A stretch of DNA of 64,000 bases from Acidimicrobiales bacterium (GCA_022452145.1 JAKURY010000002.1:62001-126000); one strand, 5' to 3'. Shown: positions 29,492 to 39,619, counted from the stretch's first letter. Notes: generated by a model not told the origin, from the letters alone. Made by a program: numbers and translations.

Positions 29492-29859
29492 TGATCCAGC
29501 AGGAAACCCGTCTTCGGGTCGCCGACAACTCGGGTGCCCGTGAGGTGCTGTGCATCAAGGTGCTCGGTGGCTCCAAGCGGCGCTACGCCTCGATCGGCGA
29601 CATCTTCGTGGCCACGGTGAAGGACGCCAACCCGGGTGCGGCCGTCAAGAAGGGCGAGGTCGTCAAGTGCGTCGTGGTGCGCACCAAGAAGGAGTGCCGC
29701 CGTCCCGACGGCTCCTACATCCGGTTCGACGAGAACGCCGCCGTGCTCATCAACGACCAGAACCAGCCGCGTGGCACCCGCATCTTCGGACCCGTGGGCC
29801 GCGAGCTGCGGGACCACAAGTTCATGCGGATCGTCTCGCTCGCCCCGGAGGTGCTCTGA
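29491..29859 (+). CDS. rplN: 50S ribosomal protein L14
   Basis: 122 aa, exact family length. [27 protein letters not shown] at the N-terminus and [24 protein letters not shown] at the end. Forms bridge B8 with 16S rRNA and is the target of the silencing factor RsfS. Confidence 0.97.
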   Translation: MIQQETRLRVADNSGAREVLCIKVLGGSKRRYASIGDIFVATVKDANPGAAVKKGEVVKCVVVRTKKECRRPDGSYIRFDENAAVLINDQNQPRGTRIFGPVGRELRDHKFMRIVSLAPEVL

Positions 29860-29860
29860 G

Positions 29861-30175
29861 ATGAAGATCAGGAAGGGTGACAGGGTCCGTGTCATGGCGG
29901 GCAAGGACAAGGGCAGGGAGGGCAAGGTGAGCCGGGCCATCCCCGCCGACAACAAGGTGATCGTGGAGGGCGTGAACATCGCCAAACGCCACCAGAAGTC
30001 GACCAGTGTGACCATGCAGGGCGGCATCATCGACAAGGCCATGCCGGTCGACGCCTCCAACGTGGCCATGCTGAGCCCGTCCGACGGCCGTCCGACCCGC
30101 ATCGGGTACAGGTTCAACGACGCCGGCGACAAGGTCCGGATCTGCAGGCGGACGGGGGTGGACCTCGATGGCTGA
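29861..30175 (+). CDS. rplX: 50S ribosomal protein L24
   Basis: 104 aa from ATG 29861, one base after the rplN stop. KOW motif in [22 protein letters not shown]; Assembly-initiator protein for the large subunit. Its last 8 nt overlap the rplE start, so translation is coupled. Confidence 0.96.
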   Translation: MKIRKGDRVRVMAGKDKGREGKVSRAIPADNKVIVEGVNIAKRHQKSTSVTMQGGIIDKAMPVDASNVAMLSPSDGRPTRIGYRFNDAGDKVRICRRTGVDLDG

Positions 30176-30737
30176 CACCGTGACGGCGAGCGTGCGTCTG
30201 CGTGAGCGCTACTCGGCCGAGATCCGCGATTCGCTGAAGGAGGAGCTGGGCCTGACGAACGTGATGCAGGTTCCCCGGCTGGAGAAGATCGTGGTCAACA
30301 TGGGCGTCGGCGACGCCGCCCAGCAGGCCAAGCTCCTGGACGGGGCGGTGAGCGACCTCGAGGCCATTACCGGCCAGAAGCCGATCATCACCCGGGCCCG
30401 GATGTCGATCTCGAACTTCAAGCTCCGCGAGGGCCAGGCCATCGGGGCCAAGGCGACCCTCCGCGGTGACCGCATGTACGAGTTCCTGGATCGCCTAATC
30501 ACGTTGGCGATTCCCCGGATCCGCGACTTCCGGGGCCTAAACCCCCAGTCGTTCGACGGCAACGGGAACTACACGTTCGGCGTGACCGAACAGTTGATCT
30601 TCCCGGAGGTCGACTACGACAAGGTCGATCGAACCCGGGGAATGGACATCACGATCGTGACGTCCGCGTCCGACGACGTCAGTGGGCGGGCACTGCTCAC
30701 GGCGTTCAAGTTCCCGTTCCGAAAGGAAGGGCAGTAG
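30168..30737 (+). CDS. rplE: 50S ribosomal protein L5
   Basis: 189 aa. Conserved [30 protein letters not shown] and the final TAFKFPF. Binds 5S rRNA and contacts P-site tRNA. The start overlaps rplX by 8 nt and its stop overlaps the GTG of the S14 gene. Confidence 0.97.
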   Translation: MADTVTASVRLRERYSAEIRDSLKEELGLTNVMQVPRLEKIVVNMGVGDAAQQAKLLDGAVSDLEAITGQKPIITRARMSISNFKLREGQAIGAKATLRGDRMYEFLDRLITLAIPRIRDFRGLNPQSFDGNGNYTFGVTEQLIFPEVDYDKVDRTRGMDITIVTSASDDVSGRALLTAFKFPFRKEGQ

Positions 30738-30922
30738 TGGCCAAGAAAGCACTGGTCAACAAGCAGCAGAAGACCCCGAAGTTCAAGGTTCGGGCCTACA
30801 CGCGTTGCCGACGTTGTGGTCGGCCGCGTTCGGTCTACCGGGCCTTCAACCTCTGTCGGATCTGCCTTCGGAACATGGCCCATGCGGGAGAGATCCCCGG
30901 GCTTACGAAGTCGAGTTGGTGA
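30737..30922 (+). CDS. rpsN: 30S ribosomal protein S14, type Z (zinc-binding)
   Basis: 61 aa, the short S14 form. Four cysteines C24, C27, C40 and C43 form the zinc knuckle ([11 protein letters not shown] ... [10 protein letters not shown]). Like L33, S14 has zinc-free paralogues in many actinobacteria that are used under zinc limitation; none is seen in this window. Confidence 0.96.
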   Translation: MAKKALVNKQQKTPKFKVRAYTRCRRCGRPRSVYRAFNLCRICLRNMAHAGEIPGLTKSSW

Positions 30923-30934
30923 GGAGGATCTGAC

Positions 30935-31339
30935 ATGACCATGACCGATCCCGTCGCCGACATGCTGACGCGTATCCGCAACGCCAACCAGGCGATGCAC
31001 GACGGCGTGAAGATGCCGTCGTCCAAGCAGAAGGTGGCGCTCGCCGACATACTCAAGACCGAGGGCTACATCCGCGACTACGCGGTGTCCGATTCGACGA
31101 CCGGCCCCGGCAAGATGCTGACCATCGAGATGAAGTACTCCTCCGAGAGGGAGCGCGTCATCAGCGGTGTGAAGCGGGTGTCCAAGCCGGGCCTGCGCAT
31201 CTACAGCGCTTCCAACAGGATCCCGCGGGTACTGGGTGGTCTCGGCGTCGCCGTGATCTCCACCAGCCGCGGGCTGATGAGCGACCGCGAGGCTCGCCGC
31301 CGGAGGATCGGCGGCGAGGTCCTCTGCTACGTCTGGTAG
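30935..31339 (+). CDS. rpsH: 30S ribosomal protein S8
   Basis: 134 aa. [16 protein letters not shown] at the N-terminus and [26 protein letters not shown] at the end, both diagnostic. GAGGAGG at 30921-30927 supports the ATG at 30935, although a second ATG two codons later gives the more usual MTDPV start. S8 is the translational repressor of the spc operon in E. coli. Confidence 0.97.
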   Translation: MTMTDPVADMLTRIRNANQAMHDGVKMPSSKQKVALADILKTEGYIRDYAVSDSTTGPGKMLTIEMKYSSERERVISGVKRVSKPGLRIYSASNRIPRVLGGLGVAVISTSRGLMSDREARRRRIGGEVLCYVW

Positions 31340-31351
31340 GGGAGGCAGGAC

Positions 31352-31891
31352 ATGTCCAGAATCGGAAAGGCTCCCATCACCGTGCCGTCGGGCGTCGAGG
31401 TCTCAATCGACGGCCGTCAGGTGGCAGTCAAGGGCCCCAAGGGCGCCCTGGACCTCGAGGTGCCCGGTGACATCACCGTGCGTCGTGACGGCGAGGAGAT
31501 CGTCGTCGAACGGCCGGACGACCAGCGGCAGAACCGGGCCCTGCACGGCCTGACGCGTTCGCTGGTCAACAACATGGTCGTCGGCGTGTCCGAGGGCTTC
31601 GCCAAGGAGCTCCAGATCGTCGGCATCGGCTACCGCTGCATCGCCAAGGGCTCAGATGTTCTCGAGCTGCAGCTCGGCTTCAGCCACGCGATCGAGGTCA
31701 GGGCGCCGGACGGCATCTCCTTCGACGTCCCGGAGCCCACCCGCATCATCGTGTCGGGCCCCGACAAGCAGGTCGTCGGCCAGGTGGCCGCCGACATCCG
31801 TTCGTACCGCAAGCCGGAGCCCTACAAGGGCAAGGGCGTGCGGTACCTCGGTGAGCACGTGGCCCGCAAGGCTGGAAAGGCGGCGAAGTGA
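31352..31891 (+). CDS. rplF: 50S ribosomal protein L6
   Basis: 179 aa, two repeated domains. [19 protein letters not shown] and the C-terminal rRNA-binding [22 protein letters not shown] are present. The gene ends overlapping the rplR GTG by 4 nt. Confidence 0.97.
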   Translation: MSRIGKAPITVPSGVEVSIDGRQVAVKGPKGALDLEVPGDITVRRDGEEIVVERPDDQRQNRALHGLTRSLVNNMVVGVSEGFAKELQIVGIGYRCIAKGSDVLELQLGFSHAIEVRAPDGISFDVPEPTRIIVSGPDKQVVGQVAADIRSYRKPEPYKGKGVRYLGEHVARKAGKAAK

Positions 31892-32244
31892 GCAACGTCG
31901 ATCGTTACAGGGCGCGCCAGCGCCGTCACCGCCGGATCCGCAAGTCGGTCCAGGGGACCGCGGCGCGGCCCCGTCTGGCGGTGTTCCGCTCGTCGCGTCA
32001 CATCACGGCACAGGTCATCGACGACCAGACCGGGCAGACGGTGGCAGCCGTGTCGACCCAGCAGGCCGGCGTGGCCGACGGGGTGACGGGCGTGGCCGCC
32101 GCGACCGAGGTCGGCCGCCTCGTAGCCGAGCGGGCCCGGGAAGCCGGGATCGCCACCGTGGTGTTCGACCGCGGTGGCTACAAGTACCACGGCCGGGTGG
32201 CGGCGCTCGCCGATGCCGCCCGCGACGCCGGATTGGAGTTCTAA
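31888..32244 (+). CDS. rplR: 50S ribosomal protein L18
   Basis: 118 aa, GTG start. Arg-rich N-terminus ([19 protein letters not shown]) and the 5S rRNA-binding C-terminal [26 protein letters not shown]. Together with L5 it delivers 5S rRNA to the large subunit. rpsE begins at the next base. Confidence 0.97.
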   Translation: MSNVDRYRARQRRHRRIRKSVQGTAARPRLAVFRSSRHITAQVIDDQTGQTVAAVSTQQAGVADGVTGVAAATEVGRLVAERAREAGIATVVFDRGGYKYHGRVAALADAARDAGLEF

Positions 32245-32817
32245 GTGGCACAGCACACAAACGACGAGGCGTCTCTCCGGGAGTCTCGGGTCATCCACAT
32301 CAACCGCGTGGCGAAGGTCGTCAAGGGCGGTCGCCGGTTCTCCTTCACCGCCCTGGTGGTTATCGGCGACGGTGCCGGACGGGTCGGCCTGGGCTACGGC
32401 AAGGCCAAGGAGGTCCCGCTGGCAATCCAGAAGGGGACCGAGGAGGCCAAGCGCAACCTGTTCAGCGTGCCGCGGACCGGCTCGACCATCATCCACCCCG
32501 TCCTGGGGGTCATGGGTGCTGGTCGTGTCCTGCTCCGGCCCGCCGCCCCCGGTACCGGGGTGATAGCCGGTGGAGCCGCCCGCGCCATCCTGGAGGAGGC
32601 CGGTATCCACGACGTCCTGTGCAAGTCACAGGGTTCGGCGAACCACATCAACGTGGCCAGGGCCACCATCGCAGGACTCAAGGCGTTGCGCCGGCCCGAC
32701 GAGATCGCCCGCCTGCGGGGCCTGGATCCCGAGGAGTTCGTCCCGAGCGCCCTGCTCGAGTCCTATCGCCGCACCGAGGCCGGTGTCGGCGCCACCAGCG
32801 GTTCGGACGGTGAGTGA
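32245..32817 (+). CDS. rpsE: 30S ribosomal protein S5
   Basis: 190 aa, GTG start directly after the rplR stop. dsRBD-like N-terminal part with [37 protein letters not shown], then GSTIIHPV and [10 protein letters not shown] segments. Works with S3 and S4 at the mRNA channel and affects decoding accuracy. Confidence 0.97.
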   Translation: MAQHTNDEASLRESRVIHINRVAKVVKGGRRFSFTALVVIGDGAGRVGLGYGKAKEVPLAIQKGTEEAKRNLFSVPRTGSTIIHPVLGVMGAGRVLLRPAAPGTGVIAGGAARAILEEAGIHDVLCKSQGSANHINVARATIAGLKALRRPDEIARLRGLDPEEFVPSALLESYRRTEAGVGATSGSDGE

Positions 32818-32818
32818 C

Positions 32819-33001
32819 ATGGCACAGCTCATCGTCACCCAGGTACGGAGTGGTATCGGCGCCAAGCCCAAGGCACGGGGAACGCTGCGCGCCCTGGGTC
32901 TGGGACGCATCGGCCGCAGCAACACCCTGCCCGACCGTGGCGAGATCCGGGGCATGATCGCCCGGGTCCCGCACCTGGTCGAGGTCGAGGAGGTCGACTG
33001 A
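32819..33001 (+). CDS. rpmD: 50S ribosomal protein L30
   Basis: 60 aa from ATG 32819, one base after the rpsE stop. Conserved LIVTQVRSGIGAKPKARGTLRALGLGRIGRSN. A longer open frame upstream overlaps rpsE and is not used. Confidence 0.95.
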   Translation: MAQLIVTQVRSGIGAKPKARGTLRALGLGRIGRSNTLPDRGEIRGMIARVPHLVEVEEVD

Positions 33002-33002
33002 G

Positions 33003-33488
33003 ATGAAGGTCCACGATCTGAAGCCGGCCCCCGGGTCCACGAAGCGCGCCAAGCGCGTAGCCCGCGGCATCGGAGGCAAGGGCGCCAAGACGGCCGGCCG
33101 TGGCATGAAGGGCCAGCGGGCCCGCAACACCGTGCGCGTCGGCTTCGAGGGCGGACAGATGCCGTTCCACCAGCGGATTCCGAAGCTCAAGGGTTTCAAG
33201 AACCCGTTCCGCGTGGAGTACCAGGCGGTGAACCTCGACACCCTCGAGTCCTGCGGGCTGGACGAGGTCTCGCCCGAGACCCTGCACGCCAAGGGCCTGG
33301 TCGGCAAGAAGTCTCTGGTCAAGGTGCTGGGCCGCGGTGAGCTCACCCGGGCGGTGACCGTGAGGGTGCATGCCTTCTCGTCGTCCGCCGAGGCCGCCAT
33401 CACCGCCGCCGGTGGCAGTGTCGAGAAGCTTCCGCTGCCGTTCGCAGTGCGGCCTCCTGCTTCCGGCAACGCCCTGATGAACCGCTGA
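33003..33488 (+). CDS. rplO: 50S ribosomal protein L15
   Basis: 161 aa. MKVHDLKPAPGSTKRAKRVARGIGGKGAKTAGRGMKGQRAR at the N-terminus is diagnostic; the C-terminal globular domain is complete. Late assembly protein of the 50S subunit, next to secY in the usual order. Confidence 0.97.
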   Translation: MKVHDLKPAPGSTKRAKRVARGIGGKGAKTAGRGMKGQRARNTVRVGFEGGQMPFHQRIPKLKGFKNPFRVEYQAVNLDTLESCGLDEVSPETLHAKGLVGKKSLVKVLGRGELTRAVTVRVHAFSSSAEAAITAAGGSVEKLPLPFAVRPPASGNALMNR

Positions 33489-33540
33489 CCGGCTCGAAGC
33501 CGACCGGTCCCACATACCCAGACGATCGACAGGAGTCCAC

Positions 33541-34863
33541 GTGCTCTCCAGCATGCTGAACATGTTCAGGGTGGCCGATCTGCGCAAGCGGATCGTCTTC
33601 ACCCTCCTCATGATCCTGCTCTACCGGATCGGTGCGTTCATGCCGGCCCCGGGCATCGACGTCGAGCAGGTGCAGCTGTTGCGCGACCGTGCGGACCAGG
33701 GCGGCGTGCTGGCATTCATGCAGCTCTTCTCCGGTGGCTCGCTGACCAGCTTCGCCGTGTTTGCCCTGGGCGTGATGCCGTACATCACGGCGTCGATCAT
33801 CATGCAGGTTCTCGGCGTGGTGGTGCCTCGCATCGAGCAGTGGCAGCAGCAGGGAGCGGTCGGCCAGCGCAAGATCACCCAGTGGACCCGCTACCTGACG
33901 GTGGTCATCGCCGTCATCCAGTCCACGAGCTTCGCCTTCCTGTTCAACGACAGGGGCAACTCGATTTCCGGCCAGTCGGGTGCGAACCTGCTGCCCAACT
34001 TCCACATCGGCACGGTGAGCGTGGTCGTCCTGACGCTGACCGCCGGTACGGCGCTGCTCATGTGGATGGGCGAGCTGATCACCCAGAAGGGGATCGGCAA
34101 CGGCATGTCGCTGCTGATCATGATCTCGATCGTGAGTGGCTTCCCCGCCCAGGGTTCGCTGATCCAGGCCGAGAACGGCTCGGTGGCCCTGGCCATCGTG
34201 TTGGCCGTGCTGGTCAGCCTCGTGGCGGCAATCGTGTTCATCGAGCAGGGCCAGCGCCGTATCCCGGTGCAGTTTGCCAAGCGGGTGGTCGGGCGTCGGA
34301 TGTACGGCGGCCAGAACACCTACATCCCGCTGAAGGTGAACCAGTCGGGTGTGATCCCGATCATCTTCGCCTCGTCGGTCCTCTACCTGCCGGTGCTGAT
34401 CGCCGCCGCCCTGCCGTGGGAGGGCTTCCGCGGCTGGATCGACGACAACCTGGCCCAGCCGGACAACGTCTTCTACTTCACGATCACCGGCCTCCTGATC
34501 GTCGGCTTCGCGTACTTCTACACGGCGATCACGTTCGATCCCGTGAAGCAGGCCGACACCATCCGCAAGCAGGGCGGCTTCGTACCCGGTATCCGGCCCG
34601 GCTACCAGACCGAGCGGTACCTGGCCAGGATCCTGTCCCGGATCACCCTGCCAGGTGCCCTGTTCATCGCCGGCGTGGCCCTGATCCCATCCATCCTCAT
34701 CAACGTCTTCCTGGACACCAGTGCCGGCGTGGGCTCGGGCGGTGCGGCCGGGTTCGGCTTCATAGGCATCTCGATCCTGATCGCGGCCGGCGTGTCGCTG
34801 GAGACGATGAAGCAGGTCGATTCCCAGCTGACGATGCGCAACTACGAGGGCTTCCTCAAGTAG
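33541..34863 (+). CDS. secY: Preprotein translocase subunit SecY
   Basis: 440 aa, GTG start with AGGAG just upstream. Ten hydrophobic segments can be traced, beginning with RKRIVFTLLMILLYRIGAFMPAPGI; the plug-proximal FSGGSLTSFAVFALGVMPYITASIIMQ and the cytosolic RRIPVQFAKRVVGRRMYGG loop are conserved. It is the pore of the Sec translocon; SecE is at 5,918. adk follows by 2 nt. Confidence 0.97.
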   Translation: MLSSMLNMFRVADLRKRIVFTLLMILLYRIGAFMPAPGIDVEQVQLLRDRADQGGVLAFMQLFSGGSLTSFAVFALGVMPYITASIIMQVLGVVVPRIEQWQQQGAVGQRKITQWTRYLTVVIAVIQSTSFAFLFNDRGNSISGQSGANLLPNFHIGTVSVVVLTLTAGTALLMWMGELITQKGIGNGMSLLIMISIVSGFPAQGSLIQAENGSVALAIVLAVLVSLVAAIVFIEQGQRRIPVQFAKRVVGRRMYGGQNTYIPLKVNQSGVIPIIFASSVLYLPVLIAAALPWEGFRGWIDDNLAQPDNVFYFTITGLLIVGFAYFYTAITFDPVKQADTIRKQGGFVPGIRPGYQTERYLARILSRITLPGALFIAGVALIPSILINVFLDTSAGVGSGGAAGFGFIGISILIAAGVSLETMKQVDSQLTMRNYEGFLK

Positions 34864-34865
34864 TC

Positions 34866-35453
34866 ATGACCGCAGTCCATCTCGTCATCCTCGGCCGCCA
34901 GGGGTCGGGAAAGGGCACACAGGCGGCCCGGCTCGTCGAGCTCTACCGCCCGATCCACGTCTCCACCGGCGACATGCTGCGCGCCGCGGTGGCCGCCGGG
35001 ACCGAGTTGGGCCTGCAGGCCAGGGCCCTGATGGACGCCGGCGACCTGGTGGGTGACGACCTGATCAACGGGATCGTGTCCGAGCGCCTCGCCCAGCCCG
35101 ACGTCGCCGAGAACGGCTTCCTCCTCGACGGCTATCCCCGCACCCCCGACCAGGCAGCCGCGATGGAGGTGTTCCTGGTAGAGGCAGGTACGCCCCTGGA
35201 TGCTGCGGTGAACCTGGACGTCCCGGTCGACGAGGTCACGGCCCGCATGCTGGCGCGGGGGAGGGCCGATGACACCGAGGAGGCCATCCGGCGGCGCCTA
35301 GCCCTGTACGAATCCGAGACCGCCCCGCTGCTGGCCTGGTTCGCCGACCGGGGACTGCTCGACGTGGTCGACGGCCTGGGTGACGTCGACGTGGTCTTCG
35401 GCCGCCTCGCCGACGTCATCGACGGCCGCATGAGCGTCGCAGACGCGTCGTGA
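34866..35453 (+). CDS. adk: Adenylate kinase, short-lid form
   Basis: 195 aa from ATG 34866. P-loop GRQGSGKGTQ near the N-terminus (Gln where most have Pro), AMP-binding STGDMLRAAV and DGYPRT, and the reduced lid RGRADDTEEAIRRRL without the zinc-finger insertion, as is usual in actinobacteria. Interconverts ATP, ADP and AMP. The methionine aminopeptidase gene map, commonly between adk and infA, is absent here. Confidence 0.96.
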   Translation: MTAVHLVILGRQGSGKGTQAARLVELYRPIHVSTGDMLRAAVAAGTELGLQARALMDAGDLVGDDLINGIVSERLAQPDVAENGFLLDGYPRTPDQAAAMEVFLVEAGTPLDAAVNLDVPVDEVTARMLARGRADDTEEAIRRRLALYESETAPLLAWFADRGLLDVVDGLGDVDVVFGRLADVIDGRMSVADAS

Positions 35454-35488
35454 CCTGCGGTTCTGTCCGTCACACCAGGCGTAGCGGG

Positions 35489-35517
35489 TTGGACCACCGG
35501 GGGCCCTGCGATAGCGT
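35489..35517 (+). promoter_or_regulatory. infA operon promoter
   Basis: TTGGAC (35489-35494), 17-nt spacer, TAGCGT (35512-35517). It lies in the 163-nt gap between adk and infA, and is nearly identical in form to the groES promoter at 53,844. Confidence 0.7.
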
Positions 35518-35616
35518 TGTCCACTGGCTTGTGCCGGGTCTGCGCCCATGGGAGCGGACCTCGAGCCTCGGAGTCCCCACTCCACCGTTTAGTCCGTGAC
35601 TACCAGGAGCACCACA

Positions 35617-35841
35617 CTGCAGAAGCCCAAGGAAGACGCGATCGTGCTGGAGGGCAAGGTTCTGGAACCCCTGCCCAACGCCATGTTCCGGGTCGAACTG
35701 GAGAACGGCCACAACGTCCTGGCCCACATCTCCGGGAAGATGCGGATGCACTACATCCGGATCCTTCCGGGCGACCGCGTCCAGGTGGAGCTCACCCCGT
35801 ACGACCTCCAGCGGGGTCGGATCACATACCGCTACAAGTAG
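35617..35841 (+). CDS. infA: Translation initiation factor IF-1
   Basis: 74 aa from an unusual CTG start at 35617; conserved [32 protein letters not shown] and the RGRITYRYK end. An in-frame GTG at 35596 would add seven residues but has no Shine-Dalgarno sequence, whereas AGGAG at 35605-35609 lies 7 nt before the CTG and the resulting length matches IF-1 (72-74 aa). Binds the 30S A-site during initiation. Heads the rpmJ-rpsM-rpsK-rpsD-rpoA-rplQ cluster. Confidence 0.93.
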   Translation: MQKPKEDAIVLEGKVLEPLPNAMFRVELENGHNVLAHISGKMRMHYIRILPGDRVQVELTPYDLQRGRITYRYK

Positions 35842-35871
35842 CCCGCTGGCCGGGACACGAGAGAGAACAGC

Positions 35872-35985
35872 ATGAAAGTCCGAACAAGCGTCAAGCGAAT
35901 CTGTGAGAAGTGCCGGGTGATCCGGCGTCACGGTCGCGTCCAGGTCATCTGCACCAACCCCCGTCACAAGCAGCGTCAGGGCTAG
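35872..35985 (+). CDS. rpmJ: 50S ribosomal protein L36
   Basis: 37 aa: [19 protein letters not shown] followed by [18 protein letters not shown]. Zinc ligands C11, C14, C27 and H32 are all present, so this is the zinc-binding form. It ends 12 nt before rpsM. Confidence 0.97.
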   Translation: MKVRTSVKRICEKCRVIRRHGRVQVICTNPRHKQRQG

Positions 35986-35997
35986 AGGAACTCAGGC

Positions 35998-36375
35998 ATG
36001 GCACGAATTTCCGGAGTCGACGTCCCCCGCGAGAAGCGGGTCCTGATCTCGTTGACCTACATCCACGGCATCGGCCGGTCCTCCGCGGCGAACGTCTGCG
36101 AGGCCACCGGCGTCGATCCCACTACCCGGGTGAGTGACCTCAGCGACAACGAGGTCACGGCGATCCGCGCGTTCATCGACCAGCAGCTGAAGGTCGAGGG
36201 CGACCTCCGCCGTGAGGTGTCCCAGAACATCAAGCGGAAGATGGACATCGGCTGCTACCAGGGCCTGCGCCACCGTCGCGGCCTGCCGGTCCGCGGTCAG
36301 CGCACCCACACCAATGCCCGGACCCGCAAGGGACCGCGCAAGACGGTCGCCAACAAGAAGCAGGTCACGACGTAA
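35998..36375 (+). CDS. rpsM: 30S ribosomal protein S13
   Basis: 125 aa. [31 protein letters not shown]-terminus, basic C-terminal tail [24 protein letters not shown] that reaches P-site tRNA. Contacts S19. The stop TAA overlaps the rpsK ATG. Confidence 0.97.
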   Translation: MARISGVDVPREKRVLISLTYIHGIGRSSAANVCEATGVDPTTRVSDLSDNEVTAIRAFIDQQLKVEGDLRREVSQNIKRKMDIGCYQGLRHRRGLPVRGQRTHTNARTRKGPRKTVANKKQVTT

Positions 36376-36773
36376 TGGCTAAGCCGTCCGCCGGGGGTCG
36401 ACGCCCCCGCAAGAAGGAACGGAAGAACGTCCCGCACGGCGTGGCGCACATCAAGAGTTCCTTCAACAACACGATCATCACCATCACCGACCAGGGTGGG
36501 AACACCCTGGCGTGGGCATCGGCCGGCAACGTCGGCTTCAAGGGCTCCCGCAAGTCGACGCCCTTCGCCGCCCAGATGGCCGCCGAGCAGTGCGCCCGGA
36601 GCGCCATGGAGCACGGCATTCGCAAGGTCGACGTGGTGGTCCGCGGTCCGGGTTCCGGACGGGAGACCGCCATCCGCACCATCCAGAACACGGGCATCGA
36701 GGTGACCGGCATCAAGGACGTCACCCCGATTCCCCACAACGGCTGCAGGCCGCCCAAGCGACGGAGGGTCTGA
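36375..36773 (+). CDS. rpsK: 30S ribosomal protein S11
   Basis: 132 aa. [22 protein letters not shown] and the [21 protein letters not shown] end, both diagnostic. Platform protein near the Shine-Dalgarno helix. Confidence 0.97.
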   Translation: MAKPSAGGRRPRKKERKNVPHGVAHIKSSFNNTIITITDQGGNTLAWASAGNVGFKGSRKSTPFAAQMAAEQCARSAMEHGIRKVDVVVRGPGSGRETAIRTIQNTGIEVTGIKDVTPIPHNGCRPPKRRRV

Positions 36774-36775
36774 GG

Positions 36776-37393
36776 ATGTCCCGCTACACAGGCCCCAAGG
36801 CCCGGGTCTCCCGGCGCCTGGGCACCAACATCTTCGGCACCAAGGGTGAGGTGGTGGCGCTGGACAAGCGTCCGTACCCCCCCGGGGAGCACGGCCGTAC
36901 CCGGCGTCGGGGCAACCCGTCCGAGTACCTGCTGCAGCTCCAGGAGAAGCAGAAGGCACGCTTTTCCTACGGCCTCACCGAGAAGCAGTTCCGCCGGGTC
37001 TACGAGGAGGCCAGCCGCCGTCAGGGCGTGACCGGCGAGAACATGCTCCGGTTCCTGGAGCTGCGCCTGGACAACGTGGTCTACCGGGCCGGCATGGCCG
37101 CCACCCGCGCCCAGGCACGCCAGCTCGTCAACCACGGCCACGTCGACGTGAACGGTCGCCGGGTGGACATCCCCAGCTACCGCTGCAAGAAGGGCGACGT
37201 CGTCGTCCTGCGCGCCAAGGCACGCAAGATGATCGTCGTCCAGTGGAACATCGATGTCCTGGACCGCCAGTCCCCGGCCTGGCTGGAGATGGGGGACAAC
37301 GGCCACGAGGTCACCGTCCGCGAGCTGCCGGTCCGCGACCAGATCGACGTGCCGGTCCGCGAGCAGCTCATCGTCGAGCTCTACTCGAAGTAG
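36776..37393 (+). CDS. rpsD: 30S ribosomal protein S4
   Basis: 205 aa from ATG 36776, two bases after the rpsK stop. Lacks the N-terminal Cys cluster of zinc-type S4, so it is the zinc-free form; S4 domain in ENMLRFLELRLDNVVYRAGMA and RQLVNHGHVDVNGRRVDIPSY. Assembly initiator and, in E. coli, repressor of this operon. Confidence 0.97.
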   Translation: MSRYTGPKARVSRRLGTNIFGTKGEVVALDKRPYPPGEHGRTRRRGNPSEYLLQLQEKQKARFSYGLTEKQFRRVYEEASRRQGVTGENMLRFLELRLDNVVYRAGMAATRAQARQLVNHGHVDVNGRRVDIPSYRCKKGDVVVLRAKARKMIVVQWNIDVLDRQSPAWLEMGDNGHEVTVRELPVRDQIDVPVREQLIVELYSK

Positions 37394-37449
37394 TAACCGG
37401 CCCGCCACGAGCCGAAACCCATACCCGCAACAGGCAAGAAGGACATTCC

Positions 37450-38388
37450 ATGCTGGTCATTCAGCGACCGACCGTCGAAGCGGTCGACGAGGCCGAGGGC
37501 AACCGTCAGCAGTTCTCGATCGGCCCGCTCGAGCCGGGATTCGGCCACACCCTGGGCAACTCGCTCCGCCGTACCCTGCTGTCGTCCATTCCAGGCGCAG
37601 CGGTCACCCAGATCAAGTTCGATGACGCACTGCACGAGTTCGGCACCATCGACGGGGTCGTGGAGGATGTCACCGACATCGTCCTGAACCTGAAGGACGT
37701 AGAGCTGCGCTGCCACAGCGACGAGCCGGTGACGCTGCGCGTCGACGTGCGTGGCGCTGCCGAGGTCACCGCCTCGGCACTCGAGACCAACGAGCAGGTC
37801 GAGGTCCTGAACCCGGGCCTGCACCTGGCCACGGTGACGGCCAAGGGCCGCCTCGCCCTCGAGCTGACCGTCGAGGTCGGCCGTGGCTACCTCGGGTCGG
37901 ATCGTTCCAGCGGCGATGGCGTCATCGGCGTCATCCCCGTGGACGCCCTGTTTTCACCGGTGCGTCGGGTGTCGATCGACGTGGAGCCCGTCTCCGTCGG
38001 TCAGGCTCAGGACATGGACCGGCTGGTGCTGGACATCACCACCGACGGCTCGCTGACCCCGCGCGACGCCCTGGCCTCGGCCGGCGCCACCCTGCGGACC
38101 CTCGTGCAGCTGGTCGAGGACATGAGCGACGAGGCCCGTGGCCTGGAGCTCGGCGAGACGGAGGAGTTGGGCGGAAGCTCACCGGACCTGGACCTCCCCA
38201 TCGAGGACCTGGACCTCTCCGAGCGTCCCCGCAACTGCCTCAAGCGGGCACAGGTCGACACCATCGGCCAGTTGCTGGACAAGACCGAGGACGACCTCCT
38301 GGCAGTCACCAACTTCGGCCAGAAGTCGCTGGACGAGGTCATCGAGAAGCTGGACGAGCGCGGTCTGGCGCTCCGGGTGAGGAACTGA
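37450..38388 (+). CDS. rpoA: DNA-directed RNA polymerase alpha subunit
   Basis: 312 aa from ATG 37450. N-terminal dimerisation domain with [26 protein letters not shown], a linker rich in acidic residues, and the C-terminal DNA/activator-binding domain with [18 protein letters not shown] and [18 protein letters not shown]. Length typical. A longer upstream frame overlaps rpsD and is not used. rplQ follows by 4 nt. Confidence 0.97.
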   Translation: MLVIQRPTVEAVDEAEGNRQQFSIGPLEPGFGHTLGNSLRRTLLSSIPGAAVTQIKFDDALHEFGTIDGVVEDVTDIVLNLKDVELRCHSDEPVTLRVDVRGAAEVTASALETNEQVEVLNPGLHLATVTAKGRLALELTVEVGRGYLGSDRSSGDGVIGVIPVDALFSPVRRVSIDVEPVSVGQAQDMDRLVLDITTDGSLTPRDALASAGATLRTLVQLVEDMSDEARGLELGETEELGGSSPDLDLPIEDLDLSERPRNCLKRAQVDTIGQLLDKTEDDLLAVTNFGQKSLDEVIEKLDERGLALRVRN

Positions 38389-38392
38389 CCCC

Positions 38393-38746
38393 ATGCCCGC
38401 CACCCCCAGGAGGGGCCGTCGCTTCGGTGGCAGTTCCGCACACCAGAAGTCGATGATGGCCAACCTGGTCGCCTCGCTCATCGCCGCCGAGGCGATCACG
38501 ACCACCGAGGCGAAGGCCAAGGCTCTCCGCCCCATCGCGGAGAAGATGATCACGAAGGCCAAGAAGGGCGGCCTGCACAACCACCGCCAGGTGGTGTCGT
38601 TCCTTCGTGACCGGGAGATGGCGGCCAAGCTGTTCGACGACATCGGACCGCGCTACACCGACCGGCCCGGTGGCTACACCCGGATCCTGAAGGTGGGCCC
38701 GCGCCACGGCGACAACGCGCCGATGGCGCGCATTGAGCTGGTCTGA
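38393..38746 (+). CDS. rplQ: 50S ribosomal protein L17
   Basis: 117 aa. [23 protein letters not shown] near the N-terminus and [31 protein letters not shown] at the end. Short form without the acidic tails seen in several other ribosomal proteins here. Confidence 0.97.
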   Translation: MPATPRRGRRFGGSSAHQKSMMANLVASLIAAEAITTTEAKAKALRPIAEKMITKAKKGGLHNHRQVVSFLRDREMAAKLFDDIGPRYTDRPGGYTRILKVGPRHGDNAPMARIELV

Positions 38747-38757
38747 GCCCGCCCGTC

Positions 38758-39570
38758 ATGCGGGTCCGGGGAGGCGTCGCCTACGACGGAGCCCCGTTCC
38801 ACGGTTTCGCCCCCAACGCCGGCGTTCCCACAGTCGCCGGCCTCCTGGACGAGGCGCTCTCCCGCGTGCTGCGGACCCGGGTGGTCGTCGCCTGCGCAGG
38901 CCGTACCGACCGGGGGGTCCACGCCGTCGGCCAGGTCATCAGCTTCGATGCCCCCGACGACGTCGACCTGGATCTTCTGCGGCGGTCGGTGAACCGGCAG
39001 TGCGGCCCGTCGGTGGTGGTATCCACGCTGCAGCGGGCTCCGGACGACTTCGACGCCCGGTTCAGCGCCACCGGGCGGACCTACAGGTACCGGATCCTGA
39101 ACCGTCCTGATGCCGACCCGTTCACCACGTCACGAGTCTGGCACGTTTCCGATGCCCTCGACCTGGAGGCCATGGAGGCCGCCACGGCCCACCTCGTGGG
39201 CGAGCACGACTTCTCGTCGTTCTGCCGGCGGCGCCCACCCCTACCGGATGGCACGGCTGCGACCATGGTGCGCCGGATCACCGGTGCGTCCTGGCGGCGG
39301 TTGGCCGACGACCTGTCGGGTGTGGAACTGCTGGAGTTCGAGGTCTCGGCGTCGGCCTTCTGCCACCAGATGGTCAGGTCGGTGGTCGGCACCCTGGTCG
39401 AAGTGGGGCGGGGCCGCCTGGCTGCCGGCTCCATTCCCGGGATCCTGGCCGCCTGTGACCGTCGGGCGGCCGGGGAACCGGCGCCGCCCGGTGGCCTGAC
39501 CTTCTGGTCCGTGGCCTACCCGGAGGAGGGCGGCGCGTCCTACTCCGGCGGCGCTCCGGAGGTCGGTTGA
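38758..39570 (+). CDS. truA: tRNA pseudouridine(38-40) synthase TruA
   Basis: 270 aa. Catalytic motif [15 protein letters not shown] with Asp51; conserved [10 protein letters not shown] and the C-terminal [19 protein letters not shown]. Modifies the anticodon stem-loop of many tRNAs. It lies 11 nt after rplQ, the standard position, and is the last gene before the rplM promoter. Confidence 0.95.
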   Translation: MRVRGGVAYDGAPFHGFAPNAGVPTVAGLLDEALSRVLRTRVVVACAGRTDRGVHAVGQVISFDAPDDVDLDLLRRSVNRQCGPSVVVSTLQRAPDDFDARFSATGRTYRYRILNRPDADPFTTSRVWHVSDALDLEAMEAATAHLVGEHDFSSFCRRRPPLPDGTAATMVRRITGASWRRLADDLSGVELLEFEVSASAFCHQMVRSVVGTLVEVGRGRLAAGSIPGILAACDRRAAGEPAPPGGLTFWSVAYPEEGGASYSGGAPEVG

Positions 39571-39619
39571 GACCGGCGGAAACCCAGCTATGGCGCGTGT
39601 CTCACCGGGTCCCGGCGGG

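Noticed and set aside
34866-35453. adk looked truncated because the lid domain is short
   Set aside because: Short-lid adenylate kinases are normal in actinobacteria, and all AMP and ATP motifs are intact.
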